Source of the DNA: Bacillus sp. FJAT-28004
GTDB taxonomy: Bacteria; Bacillota; Bacilli; Paenibacillales; Paenibacillaceae
DNA: 64,000 nt
Assembly: GCF_001280845.1 (NCBI RefSeq)
Contig: NZ_LGHP01000001.1
Location: 2,984,356 to 3,048,355, forward strand
Direction: 5' to 3'
Shown: positions 9,193-18,657 of the stretch, in pieces
Layout of the letters: each line of letters starts with the position of its first letter
Position numbering within the stretch: the stretch's first letter is position 1
Position numbers and translations under genes: made by a program
The notes under the pieces: generated by a model
Seen by the model: the letters and a program-made list of their open reading frames with translations, nothing else
What the model was told of the DNA's origin: nothing
Database searches by the model: none

Positions 9193-9861
9193 ATGAGTAT
9201 TACCACTTATCCAGAGTTCGTAGAGCTTGTCGGTCAATATAAGATTTTTCCATTCTCTGATCTCATCCCTGAGCATCCGTCCCTCACCTCCGTGGTTCCT
9301 AGTGACAGCTGGCATACAGAAACCGAGTTTGATCCATGGATATGGCGGGTTAAAATCGTAAAGGATGAGCATGCAGCATATGGCAAGTTTTTTGGCAGCA
9401 AACTAACCTTCATTCACGTTGACTTGTTTCCGCATATCCCGGTCTTGTTATCCCAAGGAAAAAGCGTTGATGAACGCTACAGCAGCGGTCTTATGTCCCA
9501 AGAAGCCAGATATATTTATCATATCATCAAGGAAGCAGGCAATATCGACTCTCGCAATTTGCGGAAAGAGAGCGGGCTGACCGCTAAAGAGCAGAAGAAG
9601 GACTACGATCGGGCGCTTGTTGATCTTCAAAACTTTGCTGACATTGTCATTACCGGGGCACAGGAAGCTGACTTCGAAGGCGGTTGGAGCAGCATGTGCT
9701 TTGAAAGCTCAGATCACTGGCTTCAAACCACACTTGGCAAAGAGGCTGTTGCTCACGATAATCTAGCAGAGACCAGAGCTATCGTCAAAGCAGAGCTGAG
9801 CGATGTTTGTACGGAGAAAGCTCTTAAATATTTGGACAAAAAGCTTCATTTGAATCAATAA
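9193..9861 (+). CDS. AlkZ-related conserved protein
   Basis: A 222-residue protein without signal or membrane segments. The segment SWHTETEFDPWIWRVKIV and a winged-helix-like middle (ESGLTAKEQKKDYDRALVDL) resemble the small AlkZ/YcaQ-related proteins of Paenibacillus. True AlkZ/YcaQ enzymes are DNA glycosylases for interstrand crosslinks and are much longer; the catalytic motif of those is not evident here, so activity is uncertain. AAGGAG lies seven bases upstream of the ATG. The gene stands alone, divergent from the lipoprotein gene. Confidence 0.75.
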   Translation: MSITTYPEFVELVGQYKIFPFSDLIPEHPSLTSVVPSDSWHTETEFDPWIWRVKIVKDEHAAYGKFFGSKLTFIHVDLFPHIPVLLSQGKSVDERYSSGLMSQEARYIYHIIKEAGNIDSRNLRKESGLTAKEQKKDYDRALVDLQNFADIVITGAQEADFEGGWSSMCFESSDHWLQTTLGKEAVAHDNLAETRAIVKAELSDVCTEKALKYLDKKLHLNQ

Positions 9862-9890
9862 CAAAGGCGCGACACGATAATCGTTTCATG

Positions 9891-10074
9891 CTAACGGACA
9901 TAGAAGCCGTTATTTCTCAATAAGTAGACTAATTTGCTTTCTAACGGACACAGAAGCCTCTATTTGCCAAAATAGTACCTAAATGCTTCGAATAATGCTG
10001 AATAAGGGACGCTATGTCCGTTAGATCCAACAAAAGGGAGATTTAAAGCAAATAAGGTCTCTGGTGTCCGTTAA
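9891..10074. repeat. CTAACGGACA intergenic repeat, four ~50-bp units
   Basis: CTAACGGACA occurs at 9891 and 9941, and the reverse complement TGTCCGTTA(G) ends units at 10024 and about 10074. The units have a 50-base period: two in direct orientation, then two inverted. After the core each continues with AGAAGCC or a similar stretch and TTATTT-rich sequence. A related array lies at 32915-32999. There is no coding potential. It fills the 282-base gap between the AlkZ-related gene and the zinc-ribbon gene. Confidence 0.85.
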
Positions 10075-10143
10075 TTCGAATAAGAGACCAAAATTCCTCT
10101 TCGAATAATAGCCAAGCACTGGTATTCATTAAAACATAAATCA

Positions 10144-10344
10144 TTAAGTTATTAATTTATCATAACCTTTGGGATCAAGGTTTTCTGGCTTAATTTCACT
10201 CATTGAACTTGCTTCTTTCACTGTTTTTGAATTGCAAGACTGACAAATATAATACTTCGTTTGTTTTTCAATGAGCTTTCGATATTGGGGATCACTGTGA
10301 TTAATATCAAATGATTTTCTGCAAAGCATACAGCTTACATGCAT
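10144..10344 (-). CDS. YlaI/DUF2197-like zinc-ribbon small protein
   Basis: A 66-residue protein with two CxxC pairs, CMLC near the start and CQSC about 30 residues later, consistent with a zinc ribbon of the DUF2197 (YlaI) type. I choose the ATG at 10344 because GAGGGTGA lies seven bases upstream; an in-frame upstream start at 10377 lacks a binding site. It stands alone and is divergent from the methyltransferase. The function of the family is unknown. Confidence 0.75.
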   Translation of the reverse strand: MHVSCMLCRKSFDINHSDPQYRKLIEKQTKYYICQSCNSKTVKEASSMSEIKPENLDPKGYDKLIT

Positions 10345-10436
10345 TCTATAATCACCCTCTCTTAGACAAGCTTCCAAAAATAGTTTAAATGATACAGGTG
10401 TAAATTAGAAATTCTAGGCTGGCATTTCCAAAAACA

Positions 10437-10465
10437 TTGACCAGTATTTCCCTAATACTTATACT
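10437..10465 (+). promoter_or_regulatory. Sigma-A promoter for the methyltransferase gene
   Basis: TTGACC (10437-10442), a 17-base spacer and TATACT (10460-10465) each match the sigma-A consensus at five of six bases. Transcription would begin near 10472, leaving a leader of about 125 bases with a short open frame and a hairpin. Confidence 0.7.
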
Positions 10466-10498
10466 AATAGTAACTTTATTCGAAAGCGAGTGGTTATC

Positions 10499-10549
10499 AT
10501 GCAAAAACTACATTCCGGTACGTTCATTATTAAGGTACGTAAGGGATAA
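10499..10549 (+). other. Possible leader peptide overlapping a hairpin
   Basis: A 16-codon frame (MQKLHSGTFIIKVRKG) with GAGTGG upstream lies in the leader of the methyltransferase gene. Its last codons form the 5' arm of a hairpin, AAGGGAT (10541-10547) with ATCCCTT (10558-10564). Ribosomes on the frame would melt the hairpin. It may be a leader peptide or the remnant of a small gene; this is speculative. Confidence 0.3.
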
Positions 10550-10597
10550 TGATTGCAATCCCTTCCGTGAAAATCTAATTATCGGAGGGAACTACGT

Positions 10598-11374
10598 ATG
10601 TCTTTTAGTTATTACGGAGAACTTTGTACAGTGGTCTATGACCTTTCCAAGAAAACAGGGCAATCGATCGGTGGAGATTTAGAACATTACCGTGATCGTC
10701 TTAAACATTGCAAGGGGCGTATTCTTGAAGCGATGGCCGGTTCTGGTCGTGTTCTCATCCCGCTTCTGGAAGCAGGTCTACATGTAGATGGCGTTGACTA
10801 TTCAGCCGAAATGCTGGCATCATGCCGTCAACGCTGTGAGGAACGCGGGCTGGTTGCTGAGCTGTATGAGTCAAATTTACAAGAACTTGATTTGCCTCAT
10901 CGCTATGAAGCCATCATTATCCCAGGCGGTTCTTTCTTGTTAATTGAGAACCGAGAAGAATCACTTCAAGCTTTAAAAAATTTGTATGATCATCTTGAGC
11001 CAGGCGGACGTATTATTCTTGATCTTTTCCTGCCTGACAACCATTTCGAATGCGGGCAATTCAGCGGTACGTCGACATTCACCTTGCCGGATGGAGATAT
11101 CATTACAATGGAAGACAAGCTTGTTGAAGCCGACTTATACCATCAATATAAGATTTCATATATAAAATATGAAAAATGGCATAACGGTGCGCTTATCCAA
11201 ACCGAGCTGCAGCGCTTTGCATTACGTTGGTATGGCGTCGAAGAGTTTAAGCTTATTTTAGAAAACATTGGTTTTTCGGATGTGGTTGTATCAGCTGATT
11301 ATAATTATGGTCAAGCACCAACCAACGGAAAACAAAATTACGTATATGAAGCGTTTAAGCAAATTGAAGATTAA
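10598..11374 (+). CDS. Class I SAM-dependent methyltransferase
   Basis: A 258-residue methyltransferase. Motif I is ILEAMAGSGRVLIPLLEAG (about residues 40-60), followed by VDGVDYSAEMLASCRQR with the acidic residue that binds the SAM ribose. Later motifs are YEAIIIPGGSFLLI and LEPGGRIILDLFLPDN. The length fits small-molecule methyltransferases, but no substrate is indicated. GGAGGG lies eight bases upstream of the ATG. The gene is monocistronic, with its own promoter and terminator. Confidence 0.88.
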   Translation: MSFSYYGELCTVVYDLSKKTGQSIGGDLEHYRDRLKHCKGRILEAMAGSGRVLIPLLEAGLHVDGVDYSAEMLASCRQRCEERGLVAELYESNLQELDLPHRYEAIIIPGGSFLLIENREESLQALKNLYDHLEPGGRIILDLFLPDNHFECGQFSGTSTFTLPDGDIITMEDKLVEADLYHQYKISYIKYEKWHNGALIQTELQRFALRWYGVEEFKLILENIGFSDVVVSADYNYGQAPTNGKQNYVYEAFKQIED

Positions 11375-11381
11375 ATAGAGC

Positions 11382-11409
11382 AATAGGCTGCCATCATTGG
11401 CAGCCTATT
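11382..11409 (+). terminator. Rho-independent terminator
   Basis: AATAGGCTGCCA and TGGCAGCCTATT form a perfect 12-bp stem around a short loop, followed by ATTTATT. It begins eight bases after the methyltransferase stop codon. Confidence 0.85.
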
Positions 11410-11444
11410 ATTTATTAACAACCTAAACTATGGGGTTAACGTCA

Positions 11445-13508
11445 TTAAGCCTGTCTAAATAACAGCAGCTTGGACTCGGAGGGCGCAAGCTCAGCACGGT
11501 ACATGTCTGTGCCAGCAGCTATATTCCATTCTGTTCCATTCCATAGATCCAAGGCAACGATTTCCCTAGAAGCATCGATGCCTAATCGTTCAAATGACAA
11601 GTTTTTCTCACATCCATGCTCTGCATCAAAATTGAATACTGCAATCCATGTGCCTTTCTCATCACTAAGCATGAACAAGTCCTCGCTTTTATTACCGCTG
11701 CGTCCTTCCACCGGACGAAACGTAATTCCCTTTCGCGCGATCGACATCACTTCTTTATTCGTCATCCATTCTTTTGCGCGCTGCTCCGCTTCCTTCATCC
11801 GGTAATCATCGCCAAGCAGCAGTGAAGTGCCGGCAATTACTGCGCTGTTCAACCGACTTCGACCTTCCGCCTCGGTGATTGCACGTTGATTGCTGCTCTT
11901 GTATAACACAACATGGTCGGGATCATTAAAACGATACAGGCTGTCATTAATCCACCATCCGTACGTTAACGCGTTCAGCATATATTCCGTATCATTGATC
12001 GTTCCAAATGCATCACAGGATACGCGGCGGCTATGCGCATAACCGTGTGGAAACAACGGAGCAATCGATAAATTAATTAAAAATGGTCGACCGATACGCT
12101 TCGGGTCCAACACTTCACATATACAAGCCATCCCTTTGTTATACGCTTGTATACCCGTCCGAACGCTAGAATCATAGAATACACCTTCCATCGCGCCATG
12201 CGTTAGGAAGTCCAGCTTTACATAATCAAAGCCCCGCTCCACAAAGCTCTCTAGCATTTGCCTGATTCTATTTAGCGCTGCTGGATGTGAGGGATCAATT
12301 GCATAGGCGCCATCCAGTTTCGGCAGCGGATTTCCCGCTTGGTCTTTGATGAGAATTTCACGATACGACACCGTTCCATCCGTTCCTTCAACCGGCGTGT
12401 CTGGATCATTACCCCAAAATGCGAACGGCGTATAATAAATACCCGGCTTCTGCCCATTCGACTTAACCCTGCTCACCGCTTCATTCATCTGCTCTTGGGT
12501 TAAATTGTCCCAAAAGGAATCAAAGTTGACGTACAGCTCCCCATCATCATCAGAGAAACCATTCAACTGCAGCTCCTTTCGGAAGAAATCTGACGTGTGC
12601 GCATATACGTCAAGATCAACCTTACTCATAACGGCAGACCAGCTATTCCAGCCCATTGGCACGCCGCCTTGCCATGGAAGCGCAGGGGACAAAAGCGCAT
12701 TCGCCTTTCCATATGCTTCAAGTCCATCCCGGTAGTCGGAGAATGCTCCCACAAAAATCTTGGGTGAAACGATGCTTTTACCCTTCACGGAACCATGCGG
12801 CAGCGTGTCACGCGTCTGCATATCAGCCGCTCCTCCATATACGCGAAGCCTGCCTACCGAGCCAGGGAAAGTCCCTTCTACAATTAGACCCGTCTTCCAT
12901 GTATCATGTGTCACGGACCCCATTACAAATCCGTTTCTACTTTCAGAGTGGTAGATCGCAGTTACCTCATAGCTTTGCACACTGCAAGGAATCGCATGGG
13001 AAGCGAAACGAACCCACTTATCATTATCAAAAGGTATAAATAGCGCCCTTACTTCCCCAGTCATATTGGAAGAACTACCGAATTCCATAATACTATTATC
13101 ATTTAAATAGGAGACTAAGGGTGCCAGTTCATTCGTTTCCCACTCGAATTCACATTCCACTTCCAACTCAGCAAATAAATAGGGCAACTGCTCATACATT
13201 CGTATGTGCTGGCGAAGCACCGGTTTGCCTAACTCTTCGTGCTCAAGCGTCCATCGCAGGCCACGCCCGAATTCATCTTCAATGGCGTGTACCTCTGATT
13301 CATACACGGCGTGCGTGCTATAAAAGGTGGAACGTAACAGCTCAAGTCCATAACGAGCTTCTGCATATAGACCAAGCATGGCTTCCCCGCTGCTCCAACG
13401 GAGCGTTAACGTTCCATCTGCCAAATTTGCCGTTGCACATACTAAACCATTATCAACCGCGAACTCATCCGCCGTTTGCTTCAACTTTATTTCTCCTACA
13501 TTAACCAT
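11445..13508 (-). CDS. GH36-like alpha-galactosidase
   Basis: A 687-residue cytoplasmic clan GH-D enzyme. An N-terminal beta-supersandwich domain (to about residue 275) is followed by a TIM barrel opening with PMGWNSW (285-290). The strand FDYVKLDFL carries the expected catalytic nucleophile Asp433. A downstream RFNDPDHVV segment is typical of clan GH-D, and a C-terminal beta domain closes the protein. It would release terminal alpha-linked galactose or a related sugar. I choose the ATG at 13508 because GGAG lies eight bases upstream; the ATG at 13526 lies at the binding site itself. It is the last gene of the large sugar operon, which suggests the imported oligosaccharide carries alpha-galactosyl residues (inference). 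Confidence 0.88.
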   Translation of the reverse strand: MVNVGEIKLKQTADEFAVDNGLVCATANLADGTLTLRWSSGEAMLGLYAEARYGLELLRSTFYSTHAVYESEVHAIEDEFGRGLRWTLEHEELGKPVLRQHIRMYEQLPYLFAELEVECEFEWETNELAPLVSYLNDNSIMEFGSSSNMTGEVRALFIPFDNDKWVRFASHAIPCSVQSYEVTAIYHSESRNGFVMGSVTHDTWKTGLIVEGTFPGSVGRLRVYGGAADMQTRDTLPHGSVKGKSIVSPKIFVGAFSDYRDGLEAYGKANALLSPALPWQGGVPMGWNSWSAVMSKVDLDVYAHTSDFFRKELQLNGFSDDDGELYVNFDSFWDNLTQEQMNEAVSRVKSNGQKPGIYYTPFAFWGNDPDTPVEGTDGTVSYREILIKDQAGNPLPKLDGAYAIDPSHPAALNRIRQMLESFVERGFDYVKLDFLTHGAMEGVFYDSSVRTGIQAYNKGMACICEVLDPKRIGRPFLINLSIAPLFPHGYAHSRRVSCDAFGTINDTEYMLNALTYGWWINDSLYRFNDPDHVVLYKSSNQRAITEAEGRSRLNSAVIAGTSLLLGDDYRMKEAEQRAKEWMTNKEVMSIARKGITFRPVEGRSGNKSEDLFMLSDEKGTWIAVFNFDAEHGCEKNLSFERLGIDASREIVALDLWNGTEWNIAAGTDMYRAELAPSESKLLLFRQA

Positions 13509-13563
13509 GTTCAACACTCCCATCATTAATAACGAATCGAAACAATCAGCTAAGACTAGTCGA

Positions 13564-14532
13564 TCAGCCTACGACACCCGTTCGCTCCATACTTTCAACA
13601 AAATGTCGTTGGACGAACAAATACATAATAATAAGCGGAAGAATGGCCAAAAGCACACCCGTATTTTGAATCATAGACAGATAGAGTGGATCCGCCTGCC
13701 CTCCTCCGGTTTGCAATCCTATATAAAATAGAATCTGCGGCCCAGCCGTCGCCATCATCGATGACATTACTTTAGGGTCGGTAAGAATTAAGCTCGTAAA
13801 GAAAGAATCATTCCACTGCCATACGAACGAAAATAGCATGACGGATACGAGCGCAGGAATCGCATTCGGAACGATAATTTTTATAAACGTCGTAAATGAT
13901 CCTGCCCCATCGACAAAAGCCGCCTCTTCCATTTCCCTTGGTATTCCTCTAAAAAACTGCCGGAATATGAAGACAAATAGTCCCGTTTTTAACCCCATGC
14001 CGAGCGCAGAAGAAAGAAGAAAAGGCCAATACGTGTTTATTAGATTCCATGAGTCCCCATTTATTAAGGAAATGATGCCTAGAACATCAAAGTCTTTGTA
14101 TTGCAAATAGGTTGGAATCATAATCGTTTGCGGCGGAACGAGAATCGTAAAGATGACACAGGCGAATAACAAGCCGCTCCCGCGAAATTTTATCCTTGAA
14201 AAGCCATAGCCTGCAAGCAGACAGGAGAAGGTTTGGAGGAGCATCACTCCTCCGGAAAGCAAAACTGTACTGAGCAGCACTTGGGAATAATCCAAGGCAT
14301 TAAAAACCAGCTTAAAGTTTTCCAGGGTGAAATGTTTCGGGATCCAAACAACCGTTGAATCATAAATGTCAGACTCTTGTTTAAATGCAATTGAAACTTT
14401 CGTTATGATCGGATATAAAATGACAAATGAGATGCCACAGATCAGCACAGAACGAATCATAATCCAGACCCAAGCTTTAAATTTAGTAGTCCAAAAATGC
14501 AAGGATGCGAGTCTTTCCGCAATTGTCTTCAT
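13564..14532 (-). CDS. Carbohydrate ABC transporter permease (inner, UgpE/LacG-like)
   Basis: A 322-residue membrane protein with six predicted helices and the EAA loop of the MalG family, EMEEAAFVDGAGSFTTFIKI, where the coupling helix contacts the ATPase. AAGGAGA precedes the ATG at 14532. It pairs with the permease just upstream (21 bases apart). No ATPase is encoded in the operon, so a shared MsmX/UgpC-type ATPase from elsewhere is expected, as is known for many Firmicute sugar importers. Confidence 0.92.
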   Translation of the reverse strand: MKTIAERLASLHFWTTKFKAWVWIMIRSVLICGISFVILYPIITKVSIAFKQESDIYDSTVVWIPKHFTLENFKLVFNALDYSQVLLSTVLLSGGVMLLQTFSCLLAGYGFSRIKFRGSGLLFACVIFTILVPPQTIMIPTYLQYKDFDVLGIISLINGDSWNLINTYWPFLLSSALGMGLKTGLFVFIFRQFFRGIPREMEEAAFVDGAGSFTTFIKIIVPNAIPALVSVMLFSFVWQWNDSFFTSLILTDPKVMSSMMATAGPQILFYIGLQTGGGQADPLYLSMIQNTGVLLAILPLIIMYLFVQRHFVESMERTGVVG

Positions 14533-14553
14533 ACGCTGTCTCCTTCCCGTTGT

Positions 14554-15459
14554 TTAGTCGTAATAAAACACTTTTCTGCTAATGAGCAAAGTAATTATCC
14601 ATAGAACAAGCGAAATAATAACAAAGTACGTCCAAGCCATCGCCGAGCTAAGCCCAAAGTCGAAGCTTCTAAAAGCCGTATCTTTAATTTGCTTGCTTGT
14701 TTGACTCGTTGTCAGATTATCAACGATTGAATAGATCACATTTGTCAAAATTAACGGGCTAATCATCGGGAATGTGATTTTCCAGAAGGATTCGTAGGAT
14801 GTTGCTCCTTCAATCTTCGATGCCTCGTACAAAGAGGCTGGGATCGACTGAAGTCCCGCCATAAAGATTAATATTTGCACACCGGATGAGGTAATGATTT
14901 GATAGATACGATTTACAGCGTTGACCAGATACTCAACAATACTTTTATTTACACCCGACTCTATTAGAACTTTTGCTAGATTCAGGTTTTTAAACAATGT
15001 GAACTCACCGCTGGTTTGTTGGCTCGCACCTCGCATAATGGCCTGCATATAATCCCCGCCTTCTATGGAAGCAAGAACACCCGAGGCCAAAATAACTGGA
15101 AGGAAGAAAATAGCTCTAGCCAGCGCCCTTCCTTTAAACCTCTGATTGAGCAATACGGCAGCAAATAAACTAAAAATAACGATAAGCGGCACGTTGATAA
15201 CCATATTGAGTAATGATTCTGTCAGCGTTCTGACATATGACTCATGTTCAAAAAGGGCGTTTTTATAATTTCCCCACGCGGTATAGTTAATGGAAAAGCC
15301 TATATCGTTTATTTCTAGCTTACTAAAGCTATAACGAAGCGAATTAATGAGCGGTAGAAAGAAAAGAAATAAGAATCCCAATAACCAAGGGAGGATAAAC
15401 CATAATCCGCCATACTTTTGTTTTTGATACAACGTCATCCCTATTCTTGGAAGCTTCAA
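14554..15459 (-). CDS. Sugar ABC transporter permease (UgpA/LacF-like)
   Basis: A 301-residue MalF-type permease with six predicted helices and the EAA loop SLYEASKIEGATSYESFWKI. Between helices it has an extended extracytoplasmic stretch (about residues 130-175) that is longer than usual for the family. Translation probably starts at TTG (15459), because GGAGGTGA lies 7-8 bases upstream; this start overlaps the stop of the DUF5696 gene (TTGA), so the two are translationally coupled. It is the partner of the permease at 13564. Confidence 0.9.
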   Translation of the reverse strand: MKLPRIGMTLYQKQKYGGLWFILPWLLGFLFLFFLPLINSLRYSFSKLEINDIGFSINYTAWGNYKNALFEHESYVRTLTESLLNMVINVPLIVIFSLFAAVLLNQRFKGRALARAIFFLPVILASGVLASIEGGDYMQAIMRGASQQTSGEFTLFKNLNLAKVLIESGVNKSIVEYLVNAVNRIYQIITSSGVQILIFMAGLQSIPASLYEASKIEGATSYESFWKITFPMISPLILTNVIYSIVDNLTTSQTSKQIKDTAFRSFDFGLSSAMAWTYFVIISLVLWIITLLISRKVFYYD

Positions 15460-18023
15460 CGCTCGTCACCTCCAATGCCGTATCCCATCGCTTCGATCAG
15501 ATCACCCTCTACATTTACGCTATAATCGTTATAATTGACAATCACCTGTGTCCCACCTTCATAGGTTGTTGCAAATACGCCGCTTTCCAGCTTTTTATGA
15601 TCGATAATGACCTTTGTTCTAACCCCGCGAAGCACTTCATTGACTTCCTTGTAAGCAGCCTCTGCCTCGTCGATCCAATTCATATAGTTTGCAGCATACA
15701 AATAGTTGTAATCCGTGTTCTTCACTTCCGACGGCTTAGCATAGAACCACGAATAATGAAGATTCGCCCCAGTCTCGAGCGCCTGAAGAATGTGGAAACG
15801 AGTGGCTTGATCGTCAGCTATGTTGAGTGCTGTGCCCGTATAATCGATATAACCGTGGAGCACGATTTCGTAAAATGGAATAGCCTCGTCTGTCAGATTA
15901 TATTTACTGCTTGTCAGCGGCGCATTGATTACACTATCAGCAAAAGGCAGAGCGTACGCATTCCCGCTATCAATCATGAGGCTGTTCACGGAATTATCCA
16001 GCTTTACGAGCTGCTCCTGTACAAGCTGCTTTGCTTCTTCTCTCATCATCATGCGTTTGTCATTAAAGTCGGAATTGAGCTCATTCCCTAAATCTCTCAA
16101 GGATAAGCCGGAAACATTCATTCGCTCGTAATCAGCTAGAAAGTCATCAACTACACCAGACAGTTTTGACGGTGAAAGAACATAAGCCGGTATTTTGCTC
16201 TTATCCGCAAAAAAGTTGGCTGCATTATAAGGAAACACATTGACCAATTGACCGGTTATATATCGTGCTCCATCCTTCTTAGGGCTAAAACCCCAGCTAT
16301 TTCGGAAAACTTGCATAAATGCGGCGTCTGGATATACATCAACATTGTTGTTCGAAGCATAATCCAGCAATTGCTTAAAGCCTTGTTTACCGCCTAACTT
16401 GCTATCAACTGAAACCGAGCTCGGAATCTTATGAGAGATGCCTCCGTTAAACCAGCCCGTATAGCGCAGCTTTATATGCTCTAACCCTCTTTCCTTTAAT
16501 TGCTGAAGAATCGCTTGCGCGTCGTCAAAGGTAGTTAACGCTTCATACGATTCATAGGGAATGCCCAGAAAAAACTTCCGCTTCGGAATGCCACCTATCA
16601 GCTCTAGATAGAATGGTGTTTGCTCCTCTTCCTCAAGCTTGGTCAAGCTCTGTTTCTTCAATAGATAGCTTTGATAATAGGATGCCATCCCTGTATACGA
16701 TGCTTCTTTTCCTTGCAAGAAAGCATATCGCAAAGAAATGTCGCCTTTAAATGATTGCTTCTGAAATCTAGGTACGGTTTGTGAGTTCCAGTTGCCGGAT
16801 AGCGTGAGCTGCTCGAAGGCAGTTAAGCTGTAACTACTGTAAACATAATTGTAAGAGTTCGTTCTACCGCTAATATCAGCTTCAATATTTCCGATTGCAT
16901 CGCCGTTCTCGATGATGGCTAAGAAAGCCTCGTCAGCTTTTTTCAACCCAAATACCGGCAATCTGGCTATACTGTTTTGAATCGCTTTCGACGGGTTTAT
17001 ACGAGATGAATCCGTCCCATACAGCGTGGTCAAATAGGGAGCAGCTTCGAGTTTATGGTTATTCATATAAATCAGTGAGCCCGATCCATCCGGCACCATC
17101 ATATATCCGCTGCGATCAGTGCCAGCCGCTCCGAAATAAGGCAGCACGGACAGCTTTTGCAGATGAAAATCATTCGATTCGATATGCTCGGTCGAAACAT
17201 TCACAACCAATTGATCCTCTTCCAAACGATAGGATATCGGAAGAACAAATTGCGCCTGATTGCTAGTCGACTTACCTGAATAGGCTTCCTTATCGATATT
17301 CCTCTCCTTCTCGTCATAACCGATCTCGGATAACAATTCCAATGCACGCGAGAGCCCTACACCAGTGAGTGCAGCGTCCCTTCTCTCGTACAGCTTCTTT
17401 TCCTCATCGTATTTAAATCGCTTTCCCAAATCCTTTCGTTTACCTTCATCCTCGATTTTATCGAGAATAAGCGTCTGAAAGCGTTCTTCGCTTATATATT
17501 TGGGAATCTGATCTACACCTTTTGTTTTTTCACCAATGGTGTATGTAATTTGAACTCCATCTTCCAGCTTCTTTATTTCGAATTGTTTGTATTGAATACT
17601 TTGATTAAAATTGTCATACTGCTGCGGTTTTCCCGATGAATCGGAATAGCTCAGCTGAAGCTGGCTGCCTAATATTGATTTGTTATAGCCAGTTGCTTTA
17701 CCGTCCTGCTCACGGTCTTGGGGATTCGAATACCAGGTCGATCCCTGCTTCTTATTTTTAACCGCAATCTCTGTCGTCTCATGATTGAAATAAAGAGCTA
17801 ACGATTCATTTTCTGCAACCAATTCCATCGATTCGTTATCCGCTCCTGCAATTGAAACGATATTCCGCTCATCCTTTTTGAGACCAGCCTCAGGTTGAGC
17901 CTGCTCTTCGGATGACCTCGATGCAGTACCGGCTGATTCAACAAAAACAGTTCTGCTCGTCAAGACGATGATGCAAACTAAAAGAGCTGCGATCAAGCTC
18001 ATTATGGGCTTCCTTTTCACCAA
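15456..18023 (-). CDS. DUF5696-domain exported protein
   Basis: An 855-residue protein with an N-terminal signal or anchor (IMSLIAALLVCIIVLTSRTV) and a long extracytoplasmic part. Recognisable stretches include MVPDGSGSLIYMNNHK and a TIM-barrel-like region with HIKLRYTGWFNGG, VDVYPDAAFMQVF and LSLRDLGNELNSDF. This matches the DUF5696 family found in Paenibacillus sugar loci; glycoside-hydrolase-like activity is plausible but unproven. The start is GTG at 18023, with AAGGAGG seven bases upstream. It lies between the YIP1 gene and the second permease pair and is coupled to the permease. The operon context points to glycan sensing or processing at the cell surface. Confidence 0.85.
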   Translation of the reverse strand: MVKRKPIMSLIAALLVCIIVLTSRTVFVESAGTASRSSEEQAQPEAGLKKDERNIVSIAGADNESMELVAENESLALYFNHETTEIAVKNKKQGSTWYSNPQDREQDGKATGYNKSILGSQLQLSYSDSSGKPQQYDNFNQSIQYKQFEIKKLEDGVQITYTIGEKTKGVDQIPKYISEERFQTLILDKIEDEGKRKDLGKRFKYDEEKKLYERRDAALTGVGLSRALELLSEIGYDEKERNIDKEAYSGKSTSNQAQFVLPISYRLEEDQLVVNVSTEHIESNDFHLQKLSVLPYFGAAGTDRSGYMMVPDGSGSLIYMNNHKLEAAPYLTTLYGTDSSRINPSKAIQNSIARLPVFGLKKADEAFLAIIENGDAIGNIEADISGRTNSYNYVYSSYSLTAFEQLTLSGNWNSQTVPRFQKQSFKGDISLRYAFLQGKEASYTGMASYYQSYLLKKQSLTKLEEEEQTPFYLELIGGIPKRKFFLGIPYESYEALTTFDDAQAILQQLKERGLEHIKLRYTGWFNGGISHKIPSSVSVDSKLGGKQGFKQLLDYASNNNVDVYPDAAFMQVFRNSWGFSPKKDGARYITGQLVNVFPYNAANFFADKSKIPAYVLSPSKLSGVVDDFLADYERMNVSGLSLRDLGNELNSDFNDKRMMMREEAKQLVQEQLVKLDNSVNSLMIDSGNAYALPFADSVINAPLTSSKYNLTDEAIPFYEIVLHGYIDYTGTALNIADDQATRFHILQALETGANLHYSWFYAKPSEVKNTDYNYLYAANYMNWIDEAEAAYKEVNEVLRGVRTKVIIDHKKLESGVFATTYEGGTQVIVNYNDYSVNVEGDLIEAMGYGIGGDER

Positions 18024-18036
18024 TAGACCTCCTTCC

Positions 18037-18657
18037 CTACATGCGTAATGAGAGCTCGTTATAGATGGAGAGCACGAACCCTAACATTTGCTGCATGAGA
18101 CTAAAAAACAATAATCCCAAAAACATAATAACGCCCATGACTACCAGGGTTAACGCCATCGTCACAATCGTCTTTAGCACATTGTACTGATGAATAGTCA
18201 TCGTCCCAATAAACAACAGCCATAGAAACCAGAGGAACGCAAATGATTCCAAAAAATAATAAAACGTAGCCTCCTGAAGCGTGATCATGTTGCTAAGGAT
18301 GGTGTTGAACAAATGAACGAGCATCAGCGGCAGAAGGGCGTACCCCGTAGCCGTTAAAATTTCCTTAAACTTTCCTTCACCATCCATTAGCGTCGTTAAT
18401 GACCAGTTGGATACACACCATAAAATAAAAGGAAGCACGATATATTTCAATTCATTGATGCTATTCAGCTCAGTCGGATTATTAAAATTGACGACAAAAC
18501 CTGAATATTGGCGCTGCAAAATCGTTGTAATCGTCAGCAGCAGCAGGATCGCTAACGAAATGCGAAGCTTGCCTTTGTTATCGTACTTCAAGTCCCAAAA
18601 TCCATCGAAAGGATGGAATAAAATATAAAATGGATATTTAACCATTTGAGGATACAT
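18037..18657 (-). CDS. YIP1-family integral membrane protein
   Basis: A 206-residue protein with about five or six hydrophobic helices and the conserved opening HPFDGFWDLKYDNKGKLRIS typical of bacterial YIP1-domain proteins. These are small membrane proteins of unknown biochemical role. Its start overlaps the end of the NHL/TPR gene by 20 bases; GGGTGG precedes the ATG. Tight packing with the NHL/TPR and DUF5696 genes suggests the three products form a membrane assembly that works with the importers (inference). Confidence 0.85.
   Translation of the reverse strand: MYPQMVKYPFYILFHPFDGFWDLKYDNKGKLRISLAILLLLTITTILQRQYSGFVVNFNNPTELNSINELKYIVLPFILWCVSNWSLTTLMDGEGKFKEILTATGYALLPLMLVHLFNTILSNMITLQEATFYYFLESFAFLWFLWLLFIGTMTIHQYNVLKTIVTMALTLVVMGVIMFLGLLFFSLMQQMLGFVLSIYNELSLRM

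Noticed and set aside
13121..13731. Long plus-strand frames (127 and 117 codons) over the GH36 and permease genes
   Set aside because: They are antisense to well-supported genes, lack ribosome binding sites and have unusual composition.
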